Below, one piece after another: positions 1-7,306 of a DNA stretch of 15,250 bases; position 1 is the first letter of the stretch; every line of letters begins with the position of its first letter. Source of the stretch: Bacteroidales bacterium (lineage in GTDB: Bacteria; Bacteroidota; Bacteroidia; Bacteroidales; UBA7960); NCBI GenBank assembly GCA_003557765.1, contig PWNO01000218.1, positions 1 to 15,250 on the forward strand, read 5' to 3'. Position numbers and translations under genes: made by a program. The notes beneath the pieces were generated by a model. That model had not been told where the DNA came from, made no database searches, and worked only from the letters and a program-made list of their open reading frames with translations.

Positions 1-3
1 AAA

Positions 4-9
4 AAGGAG
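4..9 (+). promoter_or_regulatory. Shine-Dalgarno site of acpP
   Basis: AAGGAG lies 5 nt before the acpP ATG. A strong purine-rich site like this is uncommon in Bacteroidota, and no comparable site precedes the other genes in the window. It supports the start at 15 and fits the very high expression expected of acyl carrier protein. Confidence 0.75.
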
Positions 10-14
10 AAACC

Positions 15-251
15 ATGTCTGACATTGCAACAAGAGTTAAAGCTATCATCGTTGATAAGCTTGGTGTAGATGAAAAGGAAGTAACGCCCGAGGCAAGTTT
101 TACCAATGACCTTGGTGCAGACTCATTGGATACTGTTGAGCTCATTATGGAGTTTGAAAAGGAGTTCAACCTGGCCATTCCTGATGATCAAGCCGAAAAG
201 ATCAGCACAGTTGGTGAAGCGATTGCTCATATTGAAGAAGCAAGCAAGTAA
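15..251 (+). CDS. acpP: Acyl carrier protein
   Basis: A 78-residue acidic protein of the usual ACP length. It carries growing acyl chains on a 4'-phosphopantetheine arm during type II fatty-acid synthesis in the cytoplasm. The attachment site is visible as [10 protein letters not shown], with the modified serine at residue 37. The rest follows the four-helix ACP pattern, including the DxVEL/EFEKEF recognition helix and the [13 protein letters not shown] stretch. The ATG at 15 has a good Shine-Dalgarno site. The gene is followed by fabF after 110 nt, the classic acpP-fabF pairing, and that gap holds a strong stem-loop that could set the ratio of the two products. The promoter lies outside the window. 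The pantothenate genes panC and panD in the same window supply the precursor of the prosthetic group. Confidence 0.98.
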   Translation: MSDIATRVKAIIVDKLGVDEKEVTPEASFTNDLGADSLDTVELIMEFEKEFNLAIPDDQAEKISTVGEAIAHIEEASK

Positions 252-268
252 GCTTAAGTTGATTTTAA

Positions 269-336
269 AGATGGAGCCCACATGCGCGGTGTTATTCTCA
301 GCACATGATGAGAAAAGACCCATGTGGGCTCTGTTT
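269..336 (+). promoter_or_regulatory. Long two-tier stem-loop between acpP and fabF
   Basis: A perfect 11-bp inverted repeat, GAGCCCACATG (274-284) and CATGTGGGCTC (321-331), can be extended outward with A-U and G-U pairs to about 269-336. A second nested stem, TTCTCA (295-300) with TGAGAA (309-314), sits inside the loop. Only a weak U-run (TGTTT) follows. This is seen directly. A role as attenuator, processing site or stabiliser of the abundant acpP message is inference. Confidence 0.7.
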
Positions 337-361
337 AGGATGTTAAACAAAACCTAACGGA

Positions 362-1615
362 ATGGAACTAAAAAGAGTAGTCGTTACAGGACTAGGCGCT
401 CTTACTCCCATTGCTAACTCTGTTCCTGATTATTGGGAAGCCCTCCTGAAGGGTGTTAGCGGTGCCGCCCCAATCACCAAGTTTGACGTTTCACAGTTTA
501 AGACCCAGTTTGCCTGTGAACTCAAAGGCTTTAATCCCGGTGATCACTTTGACCGCAAGGAAGCGCGCAAGTACGATCCTTTCACCCAATATGCCATGGT
601 GTCGACGGCCGAAGCCATTCAAGATGCTGGCATTGACCTGGAGCAGATTGACAAGGATCGCGTGGGCGTGATCTGGGGTAGCGGCATCGGAGGGCTGGAA
701 ACCTTCCTCAAGGAGGTGTCGGGATATGCCAAGACAGACGGACCGCCTCGCTTCAGCCCGTTTTTCATCCCCAAGATGATTGCCGACATCGCAGCCGGTC
801 ATATTTCCATTAAATATGGCTTTCGTGGACCAAACTATACGACCACTTCAGCCTGCGCATCTTCTGCCAATGCCCTGATCGATAGCTTTAACCTGATTCG
901 TTTAGGTAAGGCCGATATGTTTATCAGCGGTGGATCGGAAGCTGCTGTCAATGAAGCTGGCCTTGGAGGATTCAGCGCCATGCATGCCATCTCTGTGCGC
1001 AATGACGACCCCAAAACGGCTTCCAGGCCGTTCGACAAGGATCGCGACGGATTTGTGCTGGGCGAAGGTAGCGGAACCATCATCTTCGAAGAGTTGGAGC
1101 ATGCCAAAAAACGTGGAGCGAAGATCTATGCAGAGGTTGTTGGCGGTGGAATGTCAGCAGATGCATATCACATGACCAGTCCGCACCCCGATGGACTCGG
1201 CGCGATGAAAGTAATGCAGAACACCCTTGAAGATGCCGGCCTGAAAATTACCGATGTGGACCACATCAACACCCACGGCACCTCCACACCGCTCGGAGAT
1301 ATTGCTGAACCCAAAGCCATCGTTTCGCTCTTTGGCGATCACGCATACAAAATCAGCATCAACTCCACCAAATCGATGATCGGTCACTTGCTGGGTGCAG
1401 CAGGTGCTGCAGAATCCATCGCCACCATCCTGGCAGTGCAAGATGATGTGGTGCCACCTACAATCAACCACTTTACCGATGATCCGGAAATTGACAATAA
1501 GCTAGACTTTACCTTCCATGATGCCAAAGAAAGGAAGGTAATGGTGGCCCTGTCAAACACCTTTGGATTTGGCGGACACAATGCCTGTGTGGCTTTTAAG
1601 AAGTTTGAACAATAG
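362..1615 (+). CDS. fabF: 3-oxoacyl-[acyl-carrier-protein] synthase II
   Basis: A 417-residue beta-ketoacyl-ACP synthase that condenses malonyl-ACP with acyl-ACP in fatty-acid elongation. The Cys-His-His triad of the KAS I/II family is complete: Cys165 in TTSACASSAN, His305 in NTHGTSTPLGD and His342 in KSMIGHLLGAAG. The glycine-rich C-terminal NTFGFGGHN motif is present near residue 400. Length and motif order match FabF rather than FabH, which uses Cys-His-Asn. The start at 362 gives the canonical N-terminus (MELKRVVVTGLGALTP), with no clear ribosome site. It lies 110 nt behind acpP and 9 nt ahead of rnc, so fabF and rnc are probably co-transcribed and translationally close. FabB is a formal alternative, but the neighbourhood favours FabF. 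Confidence 0.97.
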   Translation: MELKRVVVTGLGALTPIANSVPDYWEALLKGVSGAAPITKFDVSQFKTQFACELKGFNPGDHFDRKEARKYDPFTQYAMVSTAEAIQDAGIDLEQIDKDRVGVIWGSGIGGLETFLKEVSGYAKTDGPPRFSPFFIPKMIADIAAGHISIKYGFRGPNYTTTSACASSANALIDSFNLIRLGKADMFISGGSEAAVNEAGLGGFSAMHAISVRNDDPKTASRPFDKDRDGFVLGEGSGTIIFEELEHAKKRGAKIYAEVVGGGMSADAYHMTSPHPDGLGAMKVMQNTLEDAGLKITDVDHINTHGTSTPLGDIAEPKAIVSLFGDHAYKISINSTKSMIGHLLGAAGAAESIATILAVQDDVVPPTINHFTDDPEIDNKLDFTFHDAKERKVMVALSNTFGFGGHNACVAFKKFEQ

Positions 1616-1624
1616 ATCATCACC

Positions 1625-2365
1625 TTGGGATTGTTTTCATTTTTTGGACCAAAGCGCAAGGCTCCAGAGCAGACGGTATCTGAAGCCATCCGGAATATTT
1701 TTGGCTACCATCCCAGAAACGTGTCCATTTATAAGCTTGCGTTTAAGCACAAGTCAGCTGCTGTGACCATCAGCAATGGCTTCCGTCATTGCAATGAACG
1801 TCTTGAATACCTCGGGGATGCTGTGCTGGGATCGGTGGTTGCTGATTTTCTTTTCAAAAAGTTTCCCTTTAAAGACGAAGGTTTCCTTACCGAGATGCGT
1901 TCACGTATTGTGAGCCGAAGCAACCTGAATATGCTGTCGCGCAAGATGGGCCTGGATCAGTTGGTCGAAGCCGGAAAAGACGGAAACAATGCAGGTTCTT
2001 CAATCATGGGTGATGCTTTCGAGGCGCTCATCGGCGCCATATACCTTGATAAGGGATATGCCTTCACCAAAAACCTCATCGTCAGAAAGATCATCCAGAC
2101 CCACATGGATGTCGACGAGCTGATGATGCGCGACATCAACTTCAAGAGCAAGATCATCGAATGGACTCAAAAAGGGAAAAAGAAAGTGTCTTTTAACCTG
2201 GTTAATGAAACCGAAAACGGAAAAAAGGGCAAGCTCTATACCATTGAGCTGGTGATTGAAGATGATGTGCTTGGTCGCGCTCAGGACTTTTCGATCAAGA
2301 AAGCTGAACAGAGCGCCTCGCGCCAGGCCTGGGAGCACATCAGCCACCAGGAAGAACAAGCTTGA
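1625..2365 (+). CDS. rnc: Ribonuclease III
   Basis: A 246-residue double-stranded RNA endonuclease for rRNA and mRNA processing. The RNase III signature NERLEYLGDAVL is at residues 57-68, with metal ligands Glu58, Glu61 and Asp65. The second acidic pair is in GDAFEALIGAIYLD (Asp130, Glu133). A double-stranded-RNA-binding domain fills roughly residues 172-240. The start must be non-ATG: TTG at 1625 is the first usual start codon after an in-frame stop (the fabF TAG at 1613-1615), and no in-frame ATG precedes the conserved core. The 9-nt spacing to fabF suggests coupled translation. The nested stem-loop upstream of fabF, on the same transcript, is the kind of structure RNase III cuts; autoregulation is a guess only. 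Confidence 0.96.
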   Translation: MGLFSFFGPKRKAPEQTVSEAIRNIFGYHPRNVSIYKLAFKHKSAAVTISNGFRHCNERLEYLGDAVLGSVVADFLFKKFPFKDEGFLTEMRSRIVSRSNLNMLSRKMGLDQLVEAGKDGNNAGSSIMGDAFEALIGAIYLDKGYAFTKNLIVRKIIQTHMDVDELMMRDINFKSKIIEWTQKGKKKVSFNLVNETENGKKGKLYTIELVIEDDVLGRAQDFSIKKAEQSASRQAWEHISHQEEQA

Positions 2366-2472
2366 TCTCTGGTGGACGTAAATTATTTCCTGCCCCATAC
2401 GGATTTGTCCCGATGGTGACCGGGCTGGTGATGACTCCTCTGCCAGCGTGGCTATAATTTCCTGCCATGCCC

Positions 2473-2503
2473 TTGGATTCCTGTTCTTCTTCCCTTACAT
2501 TTG
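2473..2503 (+). promoter_or_regulatory. Bacteroidetes-type promoter for the 2578 gene
   Basis: The -7 element TACATTTG (2496-2503) matches TAnnTTTG exactly, and a TTG at 2473-2475 sits 20 nt upstream. The start of transcription would be near 2510, leaving a leader of roughly 70 nt before the ATG at 2578. The rest of the 2366-2577 gap holds no gene or terminator I can support. Confidence 0.55.
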
Positions 2504-2577
2504 CAATTGATGATGTGGTTGTTGCCGCGGCCCGGACCTGCCGGCACTTGCCGCCTTCCCCCTAAAATTGCAGACCG

Positions 2578-3030
2578 ATGGCAAAAAAGCTGAAGCTTGA
2601 CATAGGCTATACCCCTGAATTCAGGCTTACCGGCATTTTTTCCACACAGAAAAATTACCGGCTCTGCTGGCTACTGAACAACAAACTGAAAATGGACCTG
2701 CGATGGCTGCAGGACTTTCCCTATGTGCCTTTCAAGCGGGAAAATGAAAGCTTGTTTCCGTTCTATTATCACGAATCCAAACGGTTACGCACGTGCTACC
2801 TCCTCCTCGAAAACCGAAGCCCCGGCGGCTTGCTTTTACCTGCCCCAAAAAACCTGGACTACCTGTTTCTTTCCTGGCATCCAGATATCGGCGCTGACCA
2901 GCATGAGCTCCTGAAGCAGATCAGGGACACCCCCGGCGTGCAGGCTGCCTACCTGCTTGATGATCAGCTTACTGAAAGAGCCAGGGAAGTGCTATATGAC
3001 TTCGAGCTGTTCCTCAGTAAGGTCCTCTAA
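2578..3030 (+). CDS. IPExxxVDY family protein
   Basis: A 150-residue protein without signal peptide or membrane segment. It has the layout of the Bacteroidota-restricted IPExxxVDY family: an N-terminal FRLTGIFSTQKNYRLCWLLN block (about residues 15-34), a tyrosine/phenylalanine-rich centre, and a motif near residue 87-95 that here reads LPAPKNLDY rather than the name-giving IPExxxVDY. Function is unknown for the family. In many relatives, as I recall, the gene sits between rnc and pyruvate kinase. Here it follows rnc on the same strand after 212 nt, but no pyruvate kinase follows; the next gene is an S9 peptidase on the other strand. It has its own predicted promoter. The family call rests on the N-terminal block, size and neighbourhood. 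Confidence 0.82.
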   Translation: MAKKLKLDIGYTPEFRLTGIFSTQKNYRLCWLLNNKLKMDLRWLQDFPYVPFKRENESLFPFYYHESKRLRTCYLLLENRSPGGLLLPAPKNLDYLFLSWHPDIGADQHELLKQIRDTPGVQAAYLLDDQLTERAREVLYDFELFLSKVL

Positions 3031-3050
3031 GGCAGACACTATGGCAACAT

Positions 3051-3103
3051 GACCCGTCCTGATTTTTGTATACAAAAAGCGTAAACCTATTTCAGGACGA
3101 GAC
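3051..3103. repeat. 53-bp palindromic repeat, copy A
   Basis: The ends form an imperfect 12-bp inverted repeat: GACCCGTCCTGA (3051-3062) and TCAGGACGAGAC (3092-3103). The element also contains a perfect 16-bp palindrome, TTTTTGTATACAAAAA (3063-3078). On the opposite strand it aligns without gaps to copy B at 7203-7255. It lies between the convergent stops of the IPExxxVDY gene and the S9 peptidase, where it could also act as a two-way terminator. It resembles a miniature inverted-repeat element, but I see no target-site duplication. Confidence 0.75.
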
Positions 3104-3152
3104 ATCTTGCTGCTTATGCTTATTTCATACCAACTACTTCTTACTTCCTCCC

Positions 3153-5894
3153 TCACTCACCCATATACGGCACGCCATAGCGTATCCATTCCGGGGCTTC
3201 TTTGCCACGCAGGTAATGGTCGAAATACTCTTTCATGCGGATGGTATAGTCCAGCCTGTTAGGATATTTGCGCAGGTGGTGTGGCTCGTTGCGGTACTGC
3301 AAAAAGATCACGTCCTTGTCTGCGCGCCTCATGGCCAGGTACATTTCGATCGACTGCTCCCAGGGAACTGCATCATCCACATCGCCATGCATGATCAGCA
3401 TGGGCGTGTTGATCTCATGGGCATAGAATACGGGGGAGTTTTCAATGTAAAGGTACCGGCGGTCAAAAATGGAAGAACCCAGGCGGCTTTGTCCGGTTTC
3501 ATACTGAAATTGCCTGGCAAGTCCGCTGCCCCAGCGAATGCCTCCATAGGCGCTTGTCATGTTGGATACCGGCGCACCCGCAATCGCAGCGGCAAAGAGA
3601 TCGGTTTGAGTTACCACGTAAGCGGTCTGATAACCACTCCATGAATGGCCGTGCAATCCGATTGCGTCGGGATCAGCAATGCCCATGTCGATGATTGTCT
3701 GTACTGCAGGCACCAGCGACTTAACTGCTGACATTCCCGGACGGCCTTCCAGGAAATGGATGTCGGGGAGAAAGACCACATAGCCATTGCTGGCATAATA
3801 GCCGAAGCCCGGACGGTGGTTGATCACGGTCTGGTTGAACTCGTGCAGTCGCTGTGAATATTTTTCATAATAATAGACGAACACGGGATACTGCTTGTCA
3901 GGATCGTAATCGCCGGGTGTGATCACGATGCCCTGCAGCGGTATGCCATCAGCGGAACGGTAATCCACGAGCTTTGCCTTTCCCCAGTTGAACTCCCGGA
4001 GTTGTTCCTGCAGGTTGGATAGCTGTTGCGGCTCACGGAAGCGGGTGTTTGAAGCCCACAGGTCAGGAAACACATCTTGCGACTCGTTGGTGAAGAGGAA
4101 GGTGCTGCCATCGGCAGAAAGCGCGCGAAGGCGGACGTTTTGAGATGTGTCATAGAGCTGGTCCACCCCTTCGCGGTGGACCCTTGCGGTAAACAACGAC
4201 CGCTGTTTGTTCTGGTTGTTGAAGCCTTCCAGGTAAAGTGTTTCCCTTATTCCAATATGGGGCTCATCATCGAGTTTGCGCACACGCAACGTGGTATTGT
4301 TATCTCTCCCCCATCCTTCGGTGATGTTTTGCAGCTCGCCATCCTGCAGGTTGACACGCCATAGGTCATAGCGGTCATAGATGAGCGCTGTATGTCCGTC
4401 TTCCAGCCAGCCGTCCATGCCATAGCCCGGCACTGTGGAGGGCCGGTCGTGGGTTTCGCTGTAGAATGGGGTCTCGATGTCGCCTGTGAGATTGCGGTGC
4501 GTACCAGTGGCCACGTCATACACATGCCAGTCTTTATCCAGGAAATAGAGAAGGTATTTGCCATCCGGGGAGAGGGAGGTAAAGCCCTGCATCTCCTCCA
4601 GCACCATTTGCCGTTCACCGTCGTGGAGGTTGACCACATACACGTCGCGGAACCTGCCTTCCCATGTGATGCGTCTGCTATATGGGATTGTTGTGGTAAG
4701 CAATGCATGGTCTCCGGTTTCTGCCACCTGGAGCTGATTCACCTCTTCGTCGGCTAGCCAGGTGATACGCTCTTGATCCAGGTGATACACCGAAAGCAGG
4801 TTTTGTCTTCTGATCTGGCTCCACATCTGCTTCTCATGGGTTTTGATAAGGGGGTCATCACCATGCCAGATGTCTACTTCTGCATGCTGCCTGATGGAGT
4901 CAAGTGCTGATTCATAGGTCGTGTCCTCATCGGGCTGTGCAGCAAAACGCTCGGGGCGCAAGCCGAAATAGAGGCGTGATCCGTCGCGTGTCCATTGTAG
5001 CCGGCTGTCAGCGGGCAGGAAGTACCCTTCACGGGCATCTTCCTGGCCAAGCAGGGCTTGTGGCTCCGTGTCGCCGGCCTCCCAAATGAAAAGCCTGGCA
5101 GTCTCCATGGTATCTTCTTCAAGGATATCCTCGCGCATAAAGGCCAGCCTGGAGGCTTCTTCAAACCAGGTAAAGCGTCCGAAGCTTGCATTCCCTATGG
5201 TGTCCAGCGGCTGCGGTTCTGACGACAGGTCGTGCAGGTCGAAATGATACAGTCCGTTATGGCTTTCCAGGGTGTCTTTCAGGGTGAAGACGAGCGTACT
5301 TGCCAGGCTGTCTGCCGTCCAATACTCCACAAAGCTGAGGCTGCGTTCCACCTCGCCATCCAGGTCGCGGATGGTCAGCGTGGTGCCAGCACCTTTCATC
5401 TTTTCGTTCTCTTCGTCGGTGAGCAGGGTGTCTTCCACAAAGGTGTGCTGAACAAACAGGAGGTCGCGACTCTGGCTGAAACGGGCCTGCTGTACATCAT
5501 CATAGGTTAACTGGTCGCCATCTGACGTGTCCAGCACCACCGCCGAACGGTTGCCGGCATTGCCTTCTTCCCGGTCGGCAAAAGGAGGCTGTTGTATGAA
5601 AAGCGCCCAGCGACCTCCGGCCGAGAAAAACGGATTTTCTGCACGCGCTACGGTATACTCGGTGTCGCCATCGGTCGACACCACCACCCCGTAGCCGTCA
5701 CCGCGATCAGGCCAGGCCGCGTAAGCCACCCAGCTGCCGTCCGCGTTGATCCGCAGGTTGTGGTTGTGAATGTGGTGAAAATTCATCACATCCTCCAGCG
5801 TCATCGCACGCCGCTCACCGGCTGAAAGATGCAATGGGAGAATAAAAAAGAAGCAAATGAATAAGGTCAGAACTGGTTGTGCAAGTCGTGTCAT
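3153..5894 (-). CDS. Secreted S9 family (prolyl oligopeptidase-type) serine peptidase
   Basis: A 913-residue exported serine peptidase. Residues 1-25 form a signal peptide (TRLAQPVLTLFICFFFILPL, then LSAGE). The long middle part, about residues 30-640, has WD-like beta-propeller repeats with many TRDGSRLYF- and SPDGKYLLY-type strands. The C-terminal alpha/beta-hydrolase domain follows from about 650. The catalytic triad is visible: Ser751 in GLHGHSWSGYQT, an Asp in HGDVDDAVPW (840/841) and His872 or His873 in EPHHLRKYPN. The nucleophile elbow reads GHSWSG, with Ser where family members often have Gly. The likely role is periplasmic or cell-surface cleavage of peptides. The exact S9 subfamily (DPP4-like or other) cannot be fixed by eye. 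The gene stands alone on this strand, flanked by convergent and divergent neighbours. Confidence 0.93.
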   Translation of the reverse strand: MTRLAQPVLTLFICFFFILPLHLSAGERRAMTLEDVMNFHHIHNHNLRINADGSWVAYAAWPDRGDGYGVVVSTDGDTEYTVARAENPFFSAGGRWALFIQQPPFADREEGNAGNRSAVVLDTSDGDQLTYDDVQQARFSQSRDLLFVQHTFVEDTLLTDEENEKMKGAGTTLTIRDLDGEVERSLSFVEYWTADSLASTLVFTLKDTLESHNGLYHFDLHDLSSEPQPLDTIGNASFGRFTWFEEASRLAFMREDILEEDTMETARLFIWEAGDTEPQALLGQEDAREGYFLPADSRLQWTRDGSRLYFGLRPERFAAQPDEDTTYESALDSIRQHAEVDIWHGDDPLIKTHEKQMWSQIRRQNLLSVYHLDQERITWLADEEVNQLQVAETGDHALLTTTIPYSRRITWEGRFRDVYVVNLHDGERQMVLEEMQGFTSLSPDGKYLLYFLDKDWHVYDVATGTHRNLTGDIETPFYSETHDRPSTVPGYGMDGWLEDGHTALIYDRYDLWRVNLQDGELQNITEGWGRDNNTTLRVRKLDDEPHIGIRETLYLEGFNNQNKQRSLFTARVHREGVDQLYDTSQNVRLRALSADGSTFLFTNESQDVFPDLWASNTRFREPQQLSNLQEQLREFNWGKAKLVDYRSADGIPLQGIVITPGDYDPDKQYPVFVYYYEKYSQRLHEFNQTVINHRPGFGYYASNGYVVFLPDIHFLEGRPGMSAVKSLVPAVQTIIDMGIADPDAIGLHGHSWSGYQTAYVVTQTDLFAAAIAGAPVSNMTSAYGGIRWGSGLARQFQYETGQSRLGSSIFDRRYLYIENSPVFYAHEINTPMLIMHGDVDDAVPWEQSIEMYLAMRRADKDVIFLQYRNEPHHLRKYPNRLDYTIRMKEYFDHYLRGKEAPEWIRYGVPYMGE

Positions 5895-5942
5895 GAGTAA
5901 AAACGATTATTTGTGAATGTACTGGTTTTGGAGGTAAAGGTT

Positions 5943-5950
5943 CAAAAATA
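5943..5950 (-). promoter_or_regulatory. -7 promoter element upstream of the S9 peptidase
   Basis: On the minus strand this reads TATTTTTG, an exact TAnnTTTG match about 50 nt upstream of the ATG at 5894. No TTG is found at the expected 20-nt spacing, so only the -7 half is supported. Confidence 0.4.
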
Positions 5951-6121
5951 CAGTTTTTTCCGTAATCCAGTTAAATAAACCATCGCCTCGATGCGACCAG
6001 TGCACGATCCTTGCACATAAAGCCCTGTTCGTCAACCCACCACCAAAGCATAACACATGTCAAGATATCCTTTGTTAACACATGATTATATGAGCATATT
6101 ACCACATTAACTCATTCTTTT

Positions 6122-6129
6122 TACCTTTG
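6122..6129 (+). promoter_or_regulatory. -7 promoter element just upstream of aroB
   Basis: TACCTTTG is an exact TAnnTTTG match. The expected -33 position holds TTA instead of TTG. Transcription would begin about 4-7 nt downstream, close to the aroB ATG at 6140, implying an almost leaderless message or a start at the second ATG (6146). Confidence 0.5.
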
Positions 6130-6139
6130 TCTAAAAGCC

Positions 6140-7186
6140 ATGCTTATGGAAACCATTCTCGTCAAAGGCCGTTATCGCAACAGCAGAATCCTGGTGGGAG
6201 AGAAGCTGGAGTTGCTGGAAGAACATCTTCCTGCAGAGGAGGTTTACATCATCACCGACCCACATGTGAAGCAGTTGTATGGTGATGTTTTTCCGGATTT
6301 TCCCGTGTATGTGACAGCGCCCGGGGAGGTCGCAAAAACCCCGGAAACTGTTGCGCGCATCTGCAGGTGGCTGATCGATGTGGGCGCCGGGCGCGATGCC
6401 TTCCTCCTCGGCATTGGCGGTGGTGTGCTTTGCGATGTCACTGGATTTGCAGCTTCGGTGTATATGCGTGGCATCGAATTCGGATTTGTGGCGACGACCT
6501 TGCTCGCCCAGGTAGATGCCGCTTTAGGCGGAAAAAACGGGGTAAACCTGGATGGCTATAAAAACATCATGGGTACGTTTAACCAGCCCCGTTTTGTTGT
6601 CTGCGGCACCGCCATGTTACATACCCTTCCGGAAAAGGAGCTGCAGAATGGTCTTGTTGAGGCGGTAAAACACACCCTCATTGCTGACAAAAAGATGTTT
6701 ATGGAGATCCGGGAACGTGTGGAGGATATCCTTGCCCTGGATGAGGAGATGATCAAAAAACTGGTAAGCCATTCCATCAAAGTGAAGTCTGCCATTGTGG
6801 GTCGCGACGAGATCGAAGAAGGTGAGCGGCGCAAGCTCAACCTCGGACACACATGGGGACATGCTGTGGAAAAAACCGACGGCATCCCCCATGGGCAGGC
6901 CGTGAGTATCGGGCTGGTCTTTGCCGCGACATTGTCTGAGCACAAGGGCCTGCTAAAACCAGAAGAGCGGCAGGAGGTGATCAACCTGCTGCACACCCTC
7001 GGTTTGCCTTTGCAAAGTTTTACCCCGGTGGAGCGACTCTTTGATGCCCTGGCACGCGACAAAAAAAGGAAAGGCACCCACGTACATTATGTGCTGATGA
7101 ACGGGATTGGCGATGTGGTTGTGGAAGCCATCAGCCTGGAAGAGGTCGGTCGCTTTGCCAGGTCCGTTGCAGTAAGCAAGAAATAA
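6140..7186 (+). CDS. aroB: 3-dehydroquinate synthase
   Basis: A 348-residue enzyme that converts DAHP to 3-dehydroquinate in the shikimate pathway, using NAD and a divalent metal. The NAD-binding GGGVLCDVTGFAAS (93-106), TTLLAQVDAALGGKNGVN (119-136), GLVEAVKH, KLNLGHTWGHA and PHGQAV blocks appear in the AroB order. Metal ligands map to Glu174, His237 and His251. Two blocks differ from common forms: CD replaces GD or TD after GGGV, and LGGKNGVN replaces VGGKTGVN. That makes it a divergent AroB, or less likely a sugar-phosphate cyclase relative. The start is ATG 6140; ATG 6146 (METILVKG) is equally possible given the promoter position. No other aromatic-pathway gene is nearby. The repeat at 7203-7255 follows its stop and may end the transcript. 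Confidence 0.88.
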   Translation: MLMETILVKGRYRNSRILVGEKLELLEEHLPAEEVYIITDPHVKQLYGDVFPDFPVYVTAPGEVAKTPETVARICRWLIDVGAGRDAFLLGIGGGVLCDVTGFAASVYMRGIEFGFVATTLLAQVDAALGGKNGVNLDGYKNIMGTFNQPRFVVCGTAMLHTLPEKELQNGLVEAVKHTLIADKKMFMEIRERVEDILALDEEMIKKLVSHSIKVKSAIVGRDEIEEGERRKLNLGHTWGHAVEKTDGIPHGQAVSIGLVFAATLSEHKGLLKPEERQEVINLLHTLGLPLQSFTPVERLFDALARDKKRKGTHVHYVLMNGIGDVVVEAISLEEVGRFARSVAVSKK

Positions 7187-7202
7187 GTGGTCAGACGGTT
7201 TT

Positions 7203-7255
7203 GTCTCGTCCTGAAATGGAGTTGCTTTTTTTGTAAATAAAAAACAGGATGAGCC
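7203..7255. repeat. 53-bp palindromic repeat, copy B
   Basis: Starts GTCTCGTCCTGAAAT, 15 of 15 identical to the reverse complement of copy A at 3089-3103. The rest aligns gap-free to copy A with 26 of the next 36 positions identical. The inverted ends are weaker here (GTCTCGTCCTG against CAGGATGAGCC), and the central palindrome is degraded to TTTTTTTGTAAATAAAAAA. It sits 16 nt after the aroB stop and about 50 nt before the HD-domain gene. Confidence 0.72.
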
Positions 7256-7306
7256 GGGCTGCGCACCGCTAATATAAACAACAAACAGGTTCAGTAACTA
7301 GTTATC

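Noticed and set aside
2453..2458. TATAAT, an E. coli-type -10 box.
   Set aside because: Bacteroidota promoters use TAnnTTTG, and a better match with correct spacing lies just downstream at 2473-2503.
2385..2466. Direct repeat ATTTCCTGCC at 2385-2394 and 2457-2466.
   Set aside because: Ten bases with no further extension or symmetry, so chance is a sufficient explanation.
3066..3644. A 192-codon open frame on the plus strand over the 3' end of the S9 peptidase.
   Set aside because: It lies opposite the conserved catalytic domain and has no recognisable motif; part of it comes from repeat copy A.
6000..6016. Short inverted repeat GTGCA-N7-TGCAC in the S9/aroB gap.
   Set aside because: Only five base pairs and not placed against a promoter element; too weak to call an operator.
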